Shown here: positions 42,007 through 58,509 of the stretch, in pieces | How positions within the stretch are numbered: position 1 is the stretch's first letter | Layout of the letters: each line of letters opens with the position of its first letter | Source: Hypericum androsaemum | Taxonomy: Eukaryota > Streptophyta > Magnoliopsida > Malpighiales > Hypericaceae | Direction: 5' to 3' | DNA: 64,000 nt | NCBI GenBank assembly: GCA_963995505.1 | Contig: OZ023199.1 | Coordinates: forward strand, 3,901,906 to 3,965,905 | Made by a program: the position numbers and the translations under genes | The notes under the pieces: model-generated | The model's database searches: none | Seen by the model: the letters and a program-made list of their open reading frames with translations, nothing else | Told to the model about the DNA's origin: nothing

Positions 42007-43489
42007 TACGTAGCCATGTTCAGAGGTCTTGGCCATTTAATGCTCATCATATTGTTGCCTGATCTCTCATTTGGGAAGATTCTTGAAACCAATTCGGATC
42101 TGGACACAAGAAGCTCCAGCGTGCATCCCTCGTTTACCGGATCCATCCTTTTTGTTTCTTGCCGTAGGATAGGCTTATAATTCCATTATTTTTCCAAGGC
42201 TCCAGAATAATGGAGCAGATGATCCTCCATTTCAGTCCTAAAAGTTCAGCAGTGCTTTATATACGAGGGTCGTTTTCCAGGCAATAAGGCTTCATATACC
42301 AACGATATGGTTATGGTTTTTAGCAAGATTTCTGGTCATTGGCCTCTGTAATCATAATAGAATATGGTAGTTTTGTAGTTTTCTTGAGGTCGTGGTTATT
42401 TTCATTACGGTACCGACATGTTGGAATCCTTGTTTCTGACCCCGGATCGAATTCAAGTCGAATACTCCTGGAAGAATTGCCTTGGTAGCTCCTGCAACTG
42501 CATGTGGTTGTGAGAATGTTCATTGCTCTTTAGTCATTTGTTTATTTTTTATTGTTCCTTGTGGCACAGGGTTGCAGAATGTCTATTGGTTTTCTGCTTG
42601 CAGGTGCAACATGCTTTTGATGATTTCAAAATTTTTACCAGCAGACAAACCTGTGTGCCAAACAGTCGTACTCTTTGGATCCTCATACTTCTTTTTATGA
42701 GTTCTGTTTTTCTTATAGGATTACGCCTTTCAATTAGGGTTGGAAGTGGAGAGGTCTACCGTAAAATTGGTACTCGGTAAAATAGTAATCATTTGGTATA
42801 TGTGGTCAAGGACATTGCAAGTTAATTGTCATCTCCAGAATCACGTATTCAAATGATCTGGTTGAGTTTGAGACAACCTTTTTCAAGGAGAGTCGCGAGC
42901 ATTTAAAATCGAAACAGTTGCATAAAGTTGTCTAAAATCCTATAACAATACCCGTAATATATATTCCTGGATAAACTCCGAAAATTATTTTAAAAAAATA
43001 TTCCTTGAGTTCGATTATTGGAAGAAAAAAAGTCTGAATTCAATAGCTATTTTATTTGAGAAACACGACTTGTCTGAACCTTGTTACCTATTATGTTAGA
43101 GCCCAAAAAGCTAACACACAAAATTGGAGTTTTATTTCTTTGGTGACATCCGCAATATCATACGGTTTTAACTGAAGTACCACCTAAGCAAGTCACAATT
43201 TCAAGTCACTTACCGTTTGGACTAACGCAGCGGCTTTGGACTAACGCAGCGGCTCATAATTAATAAGCTAATTGTCCCCTCTCGTGTCCGCTCCATTTCA
43301 ACCAATGCACATATCTGTAGAAATGCACCACCCTTGAGGAATCTTCAAGAGGGCGCTGTTCCAGTTGGACCAGCTACTCAGTGCCAAAGAGGGGCTGTGA
43401 ACCGAATATGGTTAGCTATGGTACTATCGCTTCGTGATGTTGCTGCGAAGGATAGGAGAGCACGGGTGTGAGGCTAACATTTCTATCTA
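42007..43489. other. DRP3 3' untranslated region and intergenic DNA
   Basis: The first several hundred bases after the stop are the likely 3' UTR. The open frames at 42482-42780 lack any family signature. Nothing else is recognised. Confidence 0.4.
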
Positions 43490-44375
43490 ATTTATAACAA
43501 AATTTTTTGGTCGATGTTTAATTTATAACATTCTCATGTCATTGATGGCCTTTGTAAAGCCATGCGAGTCACTGAGGCTCCCAAGCTTTTCTCTGAAATA
43601 TGAGGCAAATGGGTTTTACCTGACATTTATACTTATAATTCCCTTTGGGAGGTGCTAGAAAAATTCTGAATGAAATGGATTCACATTGCATTTTCGCCGA
43701 TGTTGTCACCTACAACGTAATTGTTGATGGATTATGCAAAGAAGGCAGGACTGACTTAGTATAGTTTTTTTGTAATTCTATACTGCTTTGGTCATATCTC
43801 AGTTCTTTCTTGTAAATATTTTTCTTCGATAATGAAAATTTACTTACCAAAAAAAAGTAAGTCAAATTGATAATTTTGTGGGGTATTTGGAACCTTCGAA
43901 ATCAGATGATTTTCGATGGTACATCTACGGATCAACAATTCCTTGGATATATGGTACTTGTCTGAGCAAAAGAATGGTTAATTTGGTCTCACTTGTTAGA
44001 TGACTTAGGTGGCAGGATCTTTTGTTATATTTTAATTCTCTTAATTGAGATCCCATTGGTATAATCCTGCCATAGGAATGGTGCATTGCTTTCTAGCATC
44101 CACCAATGTGTAAATATTTAGTTGTGAATATAAAGTCACTCATTCATAAGTAAATAAAAATCAAATTGATAAAGCGTCAGAGGTGCTGAACCTAATGATA
44201 TCTCACGATTGTGCACCCGATATTTTTTCATACAGCTTTTCTGATCAATGGATATTGCAAAGTAAAAAAAAAAAGAATGAAGCCTAGAAGTTATTTGAGG
44301 AAATACGTCTTCGAGGCCTGAAACCCGATGTTGTTACATACAACGTCATCATCGGTGGCTTGTGCCGTATTACAT
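43490..44375 (+). pseudogene. Pentatricopeptide-repeat (PPR) gene remnant
   Basis: PPR motifs survive in several frames: DGLCKAMRVTEAPKLFSEM near 43545, then DVVTYNVIVDGLCKEGR near 43700, and KLFEEIRLRGLKPDVVTYNV followed by IIGGLC near 44290-44360. Between the last two, LNLMISHDCAPDIFSY is a further degraded repeat. Stops and insertions break the frame (for example EM followed by TGA). The wording resembles the P-class, Rf-like PPR family of RNA-binding organelle proteins. No intact start, transit peptide or complete repeat array remains. Confidence 0.8.
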
Positions 44376-46248
44376 ACAGCTCGATGATCAAGGTCCTGAC
44401 CATCAAATGAAATGTGAATAATCTGTTTTTCTCTTTTTAAAGAGAGAGCATGTATATGTATGTCATGATTATCAAGGCTGTGAGAATTGTGCAAGGAAGC
44501 GGTAATCAATACCGAAGGACTATACCAACTCATGTATGGTCTGATAGATACGGTGTCAGTCTTTAAATATGAGGTGGGAGGATCGAATCTCATGACCGTC
44601 TAAGATCCGAAATTATGGAAACAATTTAAATCTCACAAAAAAAATACCGAAGGACTATATAATGAGACAACATAGAAGAACTTACATATTATCTTACTAT
44701 AATAACATCCTTTTTTTGTCCGACAACGTGAAAATGACGGTGTTACCCTCTCCAACAACACAACTAGCATATCCCTACAATCTCCTCAGATCTCGCAACA
44801 CAGAGAAACCTCTTCACTCACAATCAGGAAGCGAGAGGCAACTTATCAAAAACCCTGACTCGGCTCTATTTGAGCGGCGGTTGATGGAAATTCAGCTACC
44901 TACAAATCTAAACACAAACATCAAAATTCAGATCCAAAGAGGTTGAAACCTAACACTAGCATCGGGATATTGACAAGGTGCATTGCAAGGGAGGGGTAGA
45001 AGAGTAAAACTGTACATGTGGCACCGGCGTGGCCGCGGCGGGGGACGAAGGAGAGCCGGGTGGTGAGGTTAGCCGCCCGACGAGCAGCCGCCGCCGCCGC
45101 CAGAGTAGCCATCGGCTCGCGTATTATTTGTTTAGGCCATCCAAAGAAAGGAGCGGTTCGTGGCGTTTCGAGAGAGGGATTGGAAAGTTCCGAAATGGCT
45201 AGCATTCAACTGAGGGATGTCTGTCTAAAGAGAAGCCGTACTAAACGATGTCGTCTGGGTTTGTTTAATTTATAGGATAAATCCGGGCGGCGGTAGGAGC
45301 GGAACTAGATAGATTTTTAACGGGGTTGGATTCAGCGGGACAAAACTTGTCCCCACTGAAATGGATCAAATAATTTTGGGTATAGACACGGTTTTTTATA
45401 AATATCAGATCTCTAGACACGATTTTTAATAAAATCTGATGGTCCAAACGAAATCTCCTCCGTAGGAACGACTCTTATATTGTCCCAACTCAATCCAAGT
45501 TGTAAACACGGCGTTCAATTATAGTTTGGTGGGTTGTTTTCGAAATTATTTACTAAAGTAATTAATTAAAGTTTGAGCGGAACTAGATAATTATTACGAG
45601 ATGTTTCAGTCACGTTTTGAATATTTCAGACTAAGTAATTGTTACTACGTTATGTTTTTAACATGATTATTAAGACATGTTTTGAAAAATAATATAATTG
45701 GAATGAAGACTTCTCGCTATGAAAAAATAGATATAATCAAATGTAGGGAATGTTGAGAAAGTGATGCGAAAATCATAGGAAAATGGAGAAAAAAAATAAA
45801 AATTGTCGATAAAAAATGGGTTAATTAGTAAAAGGATTTCTTTTGGATTATTTTAATAATGTAGGGAATCACGTGACGGCTTACATATGTATTAATTTCA
45901 CTACAATTAAGCAAAAATCACTTGGTAGCAAAAGTAGAAAAAAGTTTCTATCACTTAGTCAAACAAATTAAAATCACAAGGTATCGGTGTATCAAAAGGT
46001 AAAACCACAAGGTATATAAGTGGACTTTTGCCAAAATAATAATAAAATGACGGGAAGCTTGAGTTGGTTCGACAAATGTATAAAACACAAGTTAATGATA
46101 ATGATTCGAGAGTATAATAAAATCAAATAGATGAGATATCAGAGAAATAATATTACCAAACACGAAGGATCCTAGTGTAATTTGCCCTATGAACAATTCA
46201 GAGGCTACTTCTTCAGTTATGTGATTTGGTGTCACACCGTGGTCAAAA
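44376..46248. other. Intergenic DNA with one GC-rich block
   Basis: Mostly AT-rich DNA. A GC-rich block at about 45010-45115 reads on the minus strand as MATLAAAAAARRAANLTTRL and SFVPRRGHAGAT before a GTACAG donor. This looks like an organelle transit peptide or first exon, but no in-frame second exon could be joined, so no gene is called. Confidence 0.35.
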
Positions 46249-46452
46249 CTACCCTTTCAGATAAATCGTAATGTTGTTGGCCTGATCGAGGAGGGAGAGG
46301 AGGTGGGAGTAGGTGACCAGAAGGAAGGTCGCTGCCACAACGACAACCATGGCAATGAGCGACGGGCTGAAGTCCACGCCTGAGACGCCGACGTTACTTG
46401 ATGGCAGAGTAAACTGACTGGCAGATGACGAGGACGTTGTCGGCGTGGTCAT
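46249..46452 (-). pseudogene. Possible ATL-type RING-H2 protein N-terminal fragment
   Basis: The 67-aa frame has a Ser/Thr-rich start, then VDFSPSLIAMVVVVAATFLL and VTYSHLLSLL, a single transmembrane segment like that of plant ATL ubiquitin ligases. The RING-H2 finger that should follow is absent. The assignment rests on the membrane segment alone. Confidence 0.3.
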
Positions 46453-46639
46453 GGTCGTGGATCCTGCAGATGGAGACGGTGATGGGCCCTACAATGGAGT
46501 CAGAGAAGGAGAAGGAAAGTGAGCTCCGACCATCACATATATATTTTTCCCTTTTCGCCCATTTAAATCTATGCAGTGATCCTTAGTGAGAATTCTACGG
46601 GTAAGAGAGTATTCATCCATAGGATGATTGAACCCACCA

Positions 46640-47055
46640 CAGAATCTTAAAATGCCTTATAAGATGGTACACAAGCAGTTTCCAGTACGTTTGTATTTTG
46701 CATTCATGATCAACAAATTACAAGGACAAACAATTAAAAACACCGGTATTTATTTATCTGAGTATGTCTTTAGTCATGGACAGTTGTACATTGTCTTTTC
46801 AAGAGGTATTTCAATCAAGAACACTAAGGTGTTAGTCAAGAGAGATGATATTGTTGATAAAGTTGGAACGTTTGCAAAAAAATCATGTACAAAGAAGTTC
46901 TTATGGCGTCTTAGATAAATCAATAAAGAAAATAATGTAATTAAATATGTAATAGATCATTTTATTCATGTACATCTTTAAAAAAATCATTAAACGATAT
47001 ATTTTACGAATTTTGATATAGAATGATACTCGCATCGCGCGTACATCTTTACTAG
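46640..47055 (+). mobile_element. Helitron 3' remnant with Pif1-like helicase C-terminus
   Basis: The frame 46640-46918 reads FPVRLYFAFMINKLQGQTIK, then GIYLSEYVFSHGQLYIVFSR, then NTKVLVKR. These match the last motifs of Helitron-encoded Pif1-like helicases (usually MTINKSQGQ...HGQLYVA-SR). About 140 bp downstream the sequence CGCATCGCGCGTAC precedes CTTTACTAG|T at 47055, like the short hairpin and CTAG terminus of Helitrons. Upstream helicase and Rep domains are missing, so the copy is inactive. Confidence 0.8.
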
Positions 47056-47290
47056 TTTCTCATAATACAAAGTCGAAAGAATTCTCGAAGATGAAAAGAA
47101 TTTACAAATACGTGTTCCGCTTTTTTCGAATCGCGTATAAATATTGTCAGGTAAAAAATGTCTCCTTTAAAAATCTAACAAAAGTGGTAAAGGATAAAGT
47201 GAATATTCAAATTTTTAATACAATGTTCAAAACCAATCCAAAACCGTAAGACACTAAGTTATATATATTTCTTCATCATCAGGCAACTTG

Positions 47291-51525
<4,235 letters not shown>

Positions 51526-52359
51526 ATCGTATAATTATATAGTTCAAGGTGAGTTTTTATAGAAATGAGAGGATTTGGATCTGGCTACTTAATTTCCCTT
51601 GAGAGGGTATACTAATTTCATGTCGCCAAATTAGCCACGAGTAAGGGCCTTTTATAGTTTCTACCGCAATTGGAAATAAATGTACACGGCTGAACCAATT
51701 TGGCCATAGCTGGATTACGAATCCAAGTGAAAATGTTAAGGTAAAAATAATTACGAAGTCTCGAGTTTAAAAATTATTCTAACTTAATTAAAAAATTATT
51801 CTAATTTAATTTAAAAAATCTCGAATTTAAATTATTGATAGCACTGTTAAAACATTCCGAAACATTGGAAACAAAGCCTGTTTCAAAGGCATACCGTTGG
51901 CCATGGATAAACAGCGTGTGGTTAATTACAATCTAATTTCGTATAGAGACACAAAAAGGCATACAAGAGACCCATAGATTTGAAATATTAAAGAATAAGA
52001 CAGGTTTAGGGAAATGCATGTGTTGTTTCCTCATTCTTAAGTCGCTCTGTCCATTGATTTATTTATTTGCAATTTATGGGCTCTCTGGGGTTTTTTTGTG
52101 AGGTATGTTGCGAATTATTAATGAGTTGAATATTCTTATTCAAGGTGTAAATGAAAATGCAATTTCCTCTCATCATGCTTCACTTCGAATAGTTTGTTCT
52201 TCGTCGCCGTATAATTTTTAAAATTCTCGTTATGGGTATTAACGTTAAATGGAATACCATGTAGTTTCACTAAATGTACGATTAGCAAATGTACTTGAAA
52301 TTATCAAATTAACACGTTCTTTTTTTCAAAAAGGATAATTAACGTCCTGATAAATGTTA
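51526..52359. other. SQE upstream region
   Basis: The presumed promoter of the minus-strand SQE gene occupies the first part. No transposon or other gene is recognised. Confidence 0.4.
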
Positions 52360-53118
52360 GGCTGCGTTTGGTACATCTTCAACAGTAATGTACTCTAGAG
52401 AACTATTTGTTCTAGCATTCTATCCCATGTTTGACAACTTAAAAATATTCAGTACAATTCTTGTTTGGTCCATGCAATAATTCAACTTAAGTTTTTATGA
52501 AATACACCCTTCAAAGAAACAATAGAGAAAATATATTATCCATATTCGAATGTTAACTATCTAAAATATTCGAACAATCATTTTTTTGGTATCCGTATTA
52601 AAAAAAAAAAACTATATAAAATCTAATAAAATCAGATACGAATAATCCAAACTATCTAATTTATTAAACAACTTGTTATGTGCAATTTTATTCAAATGAA
52701 CTATCATCCAAACTTATTTATGGCAAATAAATTATATTTATATATTTTACTATCTTTATATATCTTCACTCCTGGAAATAAAAAATCTAAATTTATATCT
52801 AATATTAAAATATTTAAATCTGAATAAATAAATTGTATATCACATACGACGATCTCATATTAGATAAAATAAGCATTCGTAATTGGGTTAAATATGGTGA
52901 AGAAAAAAAAAGAGTTAAAGGTAATATGGTAAACGAATATGAGAATAAATTTATGTCTTTGGACATAATTTTCTGTCCCATGGTTAAAGATGAGACAAGT
53001 ATTTAGAGGTGGGCCAGGACAAATTTTCAACTTTGTGCAGGCCATTCGTTGCACCAAACATGAGCTTGGAAAAAAATATTTGTCATGTCCTGTCTAAGCC
53101 ATGAAAACAAACGCAGGC
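52360..53118. mobile_element. PIF/Harbinger-type MITE
   Basis: GGCTGCGTTTGGTAC at the left and its imperfect inverted copy AACAAACGCAGGC at the right are flanked by TTA on both sides (52357-52359 and 53119-53121), the Harbinger target duplication. The interior of about 730 bp is AT-rich and encodes no transposase. Confidence 0.7.
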
Positions 53119-53160
53119 TTAATAATTTATAATTTCCAAAATATGACCATTATAACCTTG

Positions 53161-53504
53161 TGTTCAGAATCTCACATCGATTAGTGCATGTGGGATGGGC
53201 TAGTTTATAAGTATGAAAAATCCACCAACCCATTTCCTTAAGATTTTCGGTTGGATATGGAGATTCTAACATGATATTAGAGTGGGTTAGATCCCGTGCC
53301 CATTGTTGGGCTCGCACGACCCCCATTTCTCGCACGTTGGCGAAGTCAAAGCCTGTGCAATCTTCGACCCGATGGATCTCGTTTGAAGGGGCGTGTTGAG
53401 AATCTCACATCGATTGGTGCATGTGAGATGGACTAGTTTATAAGTGTAAAAAATTTACCAATTCATTAACTTAAGATTTTGGGTTGGATACTGAGACTCT
53501 AACA
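53161..53504 (+). mobile_element. TRIM (miniature terminal-repeat retrotransposon)
   Basis: Two 111-bp direct terminal repeats (53161-53271 and 53394-53504) start TGTT(C/G)AGAATCTCACATCG and end CTAACA. The first is followed by TGATATTAGAGTGGG, a decayed tRNA-Met primer site. The second is preceded by GAAGGGGCG, a purine tract. Only 122 bp lie between. Flanks CCTTG and CCTTC give a near-perfect 5-bp duplication. It encodes nothing. Confidence 0.88.
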
Positions 53505-54093
53505 CCTTCGGATTAAATTCGTGTTTGATGGATTCACCTTATGCAACAACAAATTCCGATTATTTGCTTTTTTCGATAGAAGTTTGATTTTCTCAAAATG
53601 TATACTAAAAATTTAATACCAGTGAATGGCATACACATCAACGTTGATGCACCACGTCATCTTGTTTCTTTACAAAGAATGTCATTTCATCATATTATAA
53701 AATAATATTGGTGTATATATATATTAAATATGATAATTTATTAAAAAAACACAAATAAATTGTTATCACCGTCGCTCCACCCACGGTCAACGGGTGATAC
53801 TTTCATACCAAATGACAGAAAAATTCTAATCATATAAAACATACATAAAATTGTGAGATTAAAGAAGTTTACATATGATTCCCGCCCTAAATCATATTTA
53901 CGGTTGATCAAATCAAGTTGAAATTTGAGACTATTACACAACTTGCTATGTTCTGTCCAATTCATAGGGTGTTTTCTTTTAACAGCAAATGCACACCCGC
54001 GGAGAGGCGGACTTTGTGCGCGTGCAGTCAACGAAAGAACAACCGAATTATGGTTCAAACTTGACAAAGAAATACGTGTGGTAATTCATTTAC

Positions 54094-54975
54094 TTGCTCT
54101 ATAACTGGCTCGTGAGGATCTTGGACTTTTACAATAGGAACCTTTGTAAGATCTCTTAGAACACCCTGCAGAAGAACAGGGATTTTTTTAAAAGCAAAGT
54201 TGCTCAACAAGTCGTAGGTACCATTTAGATCAGTAGATAAAACATATAAAGACAATAAGCACAGGTTCCAGCAAGAATGATGCACAAACTTGAGGGGATT
54301 GACAAACCTTGTTGGCCCACTTAATCCCACAGGGGTTACTAAGAGTTCTGGGACCAGCTGGCCCACGGCGCATCATCGGGGTCGACTTTGAACTTATTCC
54401 ACAATGCACCAAGTTACACGTTCGGGAAGTTTGAAACTTAATTCACTAAATAATTAAGCACAGATAGAAAATCCTAATATCCAACTACTGATGTTACCCC
54501 CCACAGAAGATGTTTTTAGTGTTCCTTCCGCTTTTGACTTCTCAACAAATAAAAGTAATTCAATTTTTCATCTTAATAAGGTCAAAATTTACTCCCTCCA
54601 ACACTTAGAACTTCAGACTTTATTTTGAACTATGTCATTTCAGAGAAATTCTTGCTTCCATATAGCGACTCATTATTATCCAAACAGACAGTTTTATGTC
54701 CCTAAACTAGCCGATCAATAGTTCAAGCATGTCAATCCATATTTACTCACACCATGAGCCAGACTATTTTCAGATACATGAATGTTATCACCCCCGACGA
54801 CTACCCCATCGCCACCGCCACCATCGTCTCCACCCGCTCCGAAACGGGCATTCGGAACCCTGTCTACAGAATTCAACTCCCCAATAACGCAGCCACCTGC
54901 TTCCTCTTCATCCTCCTCTAAGTGGGTCTCTATTTCGGAGGAGGAAGGCGCTTGTTGACTATTTATATTGGGCAT
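54094..54975 (-). pseudogene. Truncated GATA zinc-finger (ZML/TIFY-GATA-like) gene
   Basis: Exon 1 (54751-54975) starts MPNINSQQAP and is acidic then glycine-rich, ending SENSLAHG before GTGAGT. The next exon (54308-54436) encodes [20 protein letters not shown], then [17 protein letters not shown]. The third (54094-54165) reads GVLRDLTKVPIVKVQDPHEP. This is the GATA finger of plant TIFY/CCT-GATA factors, but the first Cys pair is spaced C-x4-C instead of C-x2-C, and the third cysteine (LCNACG) is serine, so zinc binding should fail. The TIFY and CCT domains that normally sit between exon 1 and the finger are absent from the 300-bp gap. I call it a pseudogene. Confidence 0.8.
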
Positions 54976-55588
54976 TTCCTTTTCCTTTTGGCTTTCCCTT
55001 AAATTGCTGTGTTTTAGTATGTGGGTGTCATGTGGAGGATTGTGGAGAATCAATCCTTGCTATGGTGGCCGAAGATGCAGTCGCAATTGATCAATAAATT
55101 AGGAAGGGAGAAGATGACGCGAAGGAGGAGCCTGGCGCGGGAGGAAGCAACGGCTACTAGCCGTTGGGAAGCAGTTACAAGCGCTGAGGGGAAGTAACGG
55201 CCACAAGACACGCGGGAGACGCGTGTAGTGGGCTTCGTGGGCCGTTGGCGAGGAGTGCTGTTTTATTAAGTTTTTATGTTTTTCTGTTGGGGACAAAAGG
55301 ACCAATTGTAAGTGTACGCATTTGGTTTCAAATTTCTTTCCAGTTCCATTACTTCCTGGCCTTTTACAGTGGGTACCGAAATCCCACCTAATAGCTTCAA
55401 GTTGAGGAACAGAAAATACTAAAGATTCGAACTTTAATCGAATTAAGTGGAATTCATGAAGAAAGGATGGGACTTCCCTCTCCTTTCCTTTCCTGGAGAA
55501 AAATGATAGTTTGGTATAAAGTATACAATTGTCTATAGCTTCAAATGAAGGGGAACTTGGAGAAAAGTATACAATTGTTTATAGATTC
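54976..55588. other. Spacer between the GATA remnant and the solo LTR
   Basis: A GC-richer patch at 55100-55260 has open frames without family signatures. Two similar segments containing AGTATACAATTGT(C/T)TATAG occur at about 55520-55545 and 55565-55590, a local duplication next to the LTR. Confidence 0.4.
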
Positions 55589-56553
55589 TGTTGCAGGAAA
55601 AAGGGTACAAGAAAGAAAGACTTCCTGACTCGTTCTAAGGCCGGCCTAACGGAGAAGGGAAAAAAATATTAGACTAGGCTACGAGCTAAGGAAAAAGCGA
55701 TAAAGAGTAAAGTTGTTGTTGGTTGTGTTTGTGGTTTCCTTTTCTCCTTCGCCCAAGCCTTCTTTATATAGGGAATGCTTTGACCTAACCTCGGCCCTCA
55801 AAATAGAAAAAACTCTCTTTAGGCCGTTTCCAACTCAACCCGGCTTGGAATAGGAAAATCCATGCCGACTTCTCAAAGTGAAAAGATCCGGTCTCGAATA
55901 GGAATGATCAGGCCGTGACAACCAAGCACCCTTGGCCTAAATAGGAACATTCCAAATCTTGGCTGAATATTGAAAGATCTGCTCAAACAAGGAAATCCCT
56001 AAGTTGTGACCGAATATCAGAAAATCCGGCTCCAAAGTAGGAAAATCTCATCTTGACCTAGTATAGGAAAACTCCAAATGCATCCAAGTCAACTCCATGT
56101 ACCTACCTGAGTGCTTGTCCCGAACGGGTCGCAACGAGTACGAAAACATCCAAGCCAACGGGCCGAGAACACTCAGGGCAGATTAATAAAAGCTCAAGCC
56201 TAAAAGATAAGTCAAGACGACGAGTGAGTCAAGCGAACAACTGAACAAACAGACGACACTATCAGACTCATAGACCAACGAACGACAAAGAGAACGAACC
56301 AAGAAAGTTACCGAGGTTAGACGGATCAACATGGGCAGACAAACGTCCGGGGCAGGCAGATTCATGCAAGCGAGCAGACGACCCGAGCTGGCAGATCCAT
56401 GCAAGCGAGCAGACACTGGGGTAGATTCATGCAGGCGGGTGGACGATAGAGCAAGCAGATGATGCAGATAGGCAGGCCATCCTCTTAGAGACCGGCCGTC
56501 CCCTTGGTCTTCGTCTTCTTAGAGACTAACGGTTCTCTCAGTTGAGCGATTAT

Positions 56554-56629
56554 CCTCTTAGAGATCGATCTTCCTCTTGGAGACCGACCGTCCTCTTAGA
56601 GACTGATCATCTTCTTGGAGACCGATCGT
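56554..56629. repeat. 19-bp tandem repeat inside the solo LTR
   Basis: Four consecutive 19-bp units of the form CCTCTTRGAGAYCGAYCGT, with looser copies upstream from about 56480. Confidence 0.85.
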
Positions 56630-56795
56630 CTCTTTTCACTCGGGACTTATCGACAAAACCAATCGAAGATCGATCCCGTCTTAATGCCCACCAAAGGTCA
56701 AGTCTATCTCAACGCCAACTAATGACCGGGTCCGTCCCAATACCAAGCGACGATCGGGCCCATCTCAATGCTAACCAAAGACTAGGTCCCCCTTT

Positions 56796-56936
56796 GAAGT
56801 GAAACGATCCGCCTACTCTCTTTTGAAGTTGAATAATCTGCCTACTACCTTTGGGAAGTGGAATGATCTGCCTACTCCCTTGGAGGTGGAACGATCGCCT
56901 ACCCCTTGGAAGTGGAATAATTCGCCTCCTCAAAGT
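56796..56936. repeat. 26-29 bp tandem repeat inside the solo LTR
   Basis: Five units of GAAGTGGAATGATCTGCCTA plus CTCCCTTTG vary by small indels. Like the adjoining 19-bp array, it lies in the LTR upstream of the promoter. Confidence 0.85.
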
Positions 56937-57161
56937 AGACTCTACCTGAAATAGATTTTTTACCATCTTTCGCTCCGAATCTAAAAAAGTTGTAAACAAC
57001 AAAGTTATAGGCCTTTGTCGTATTTTTCCATTACCGTAGAAATCAACTCAATCTGATGCCCAAATCAAAAGATAAGACTGATCTACCAAAGTCCAACAGA
57101 GCCTAGACCGGGGAACTTGAAAATGTGTTGACAATGCCGAGATTATTTTTGTACCTCAACA

Positions 57162-58509
57162 GATTCATAAATTCCGTAATTAGAATTCATTTGAATTCAA
57201 AGCGTGGTCATCCCCAACTCCACCTCTCTTCTTGGAAAAATTTGAACACGAATTTGGATTCGCATGAACCGGTTCGAATCTGAATTAAAATTTTGACAAA
57301 TAGATTTGAAGCGAATCCAAATCAGATTCAATTCAATGATCACACCTAAATTTGAACCTAGGGGTTTTCAATTTCATAAGAAAGTCATGCTTCTTCACGT
57401 CTCTTCATAAATTGTCCATATTTTAAATATACAATTGTTATTAGAGATACATATAATTTTGTCAATTTTCATGTGTGATCTTATGACTTAAACACATAAA
57501 ACGCATATATGTGGTTTGATTGGTGACTAGAGTTCAAATTCAGACGAATTCGAATTATGATTCACCAAATTTAAATTATGAAAATTACAATTCATATTCT
57601 ATTCGCCCAAAGAAAATTTTAAAAATAAATAAAGATTTGTATGAGCCGGTTCAAATCCAGACAATTTTTTTATGAATAAAATTAAATTGAATTTCTAATC
57701 AAGTTCAAGGTGACCCAGGTGGAGTGAGTTTGCTAGTGCGTGATTTTGGGATTGGGGAAAGAAAAGCAAGGAAGAGAGGAGGAAGGGAAAGAAGAGATGG
57801 CGTTGGGCAATGTAATGTAAATTTTTTTTTTGTTTATAACAATTGTTATACTTAAATTAACTGGGTGAGATTGTTATTCGACTTTAATCATGTTTATAAT
57901 TTGAGTTCTTCTAAACACATCAGTGTTAAATACTTTTGGGTAGAGATTTGTCACCTTACAAAAATTTCAACCGATTCAAATCAGATTAGCCAGCAAATAG
58001 ATCCAAATACTTAACAGCCAAAATAAACAAGTGTTAGTTGAATATATGTACTAATATGCCACCCATCCTGATCCTACTCCCGGCCAAACACGTTTAACCT
58101 TGGAGTTCTCACTCGTCTATTTTACTATACCCTAGGAACCTGAATATAATTTACCCATTTATATTAATGAGGATTGAACCTAATAAGATTATTAAGTGAC
58201 TTCAAACAAAATAAAACCAAGATAATAATATGATAATGATTCTTGGCATAAAAGGATAGTATCGTTTATTTTTAAAAAATCGAATATAAAATCCTTAGTA
58301 CTATATAAAAAGTAATCTGAATTTGTTTGCTTGTTGATCCAAAATCTTAACGCTCTCTGCGGACTCTACATAATAGATTTATACACAAATTAATTTTGTT
58401 GTTGTTGCATAAATGCTTTAATTTTATAATAATATTGATCATCGTGTACATTTCAGGAGGTCTCCAGCAATTGGAGACTGATTGTTTGTGCTTGATCATA
58501 TCCTTTCAC
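57162..58509. other. Intergenic AT-rich DNA
   Basis: No gene is supported. Repeated GAATTCAAATTCGAATT-like stretches at 57170-57700 look like decayed MITE interior, and 57860-58015 resembles an old SINE (tRNA-like head and AATACTT tail) without clear ends. Confidence 0.35.

Larger units (their letters stand above)
55589..57161 (-). mobile_element. Solo LTR of a gypsy-type element with 5-bp target duplication
   Basis: On the minus strand it starts TGTTGAGGTACAAAAATAAT at 57161 and ends TTTCCTGCAACA at 55589, 1573 bp. GATTC flanks both sides exactly (55584-55588 and 57162-57166). It has a minus-strand CTATATAAAGAAGG promoter box near 55765 and transcript-end-like sequence beyond it. The first 45 bases match the LTR at 22755. 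With no interior and an intact duplication, it arose by LTR-LTR recombination of a full element. Confidence 0.92.
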
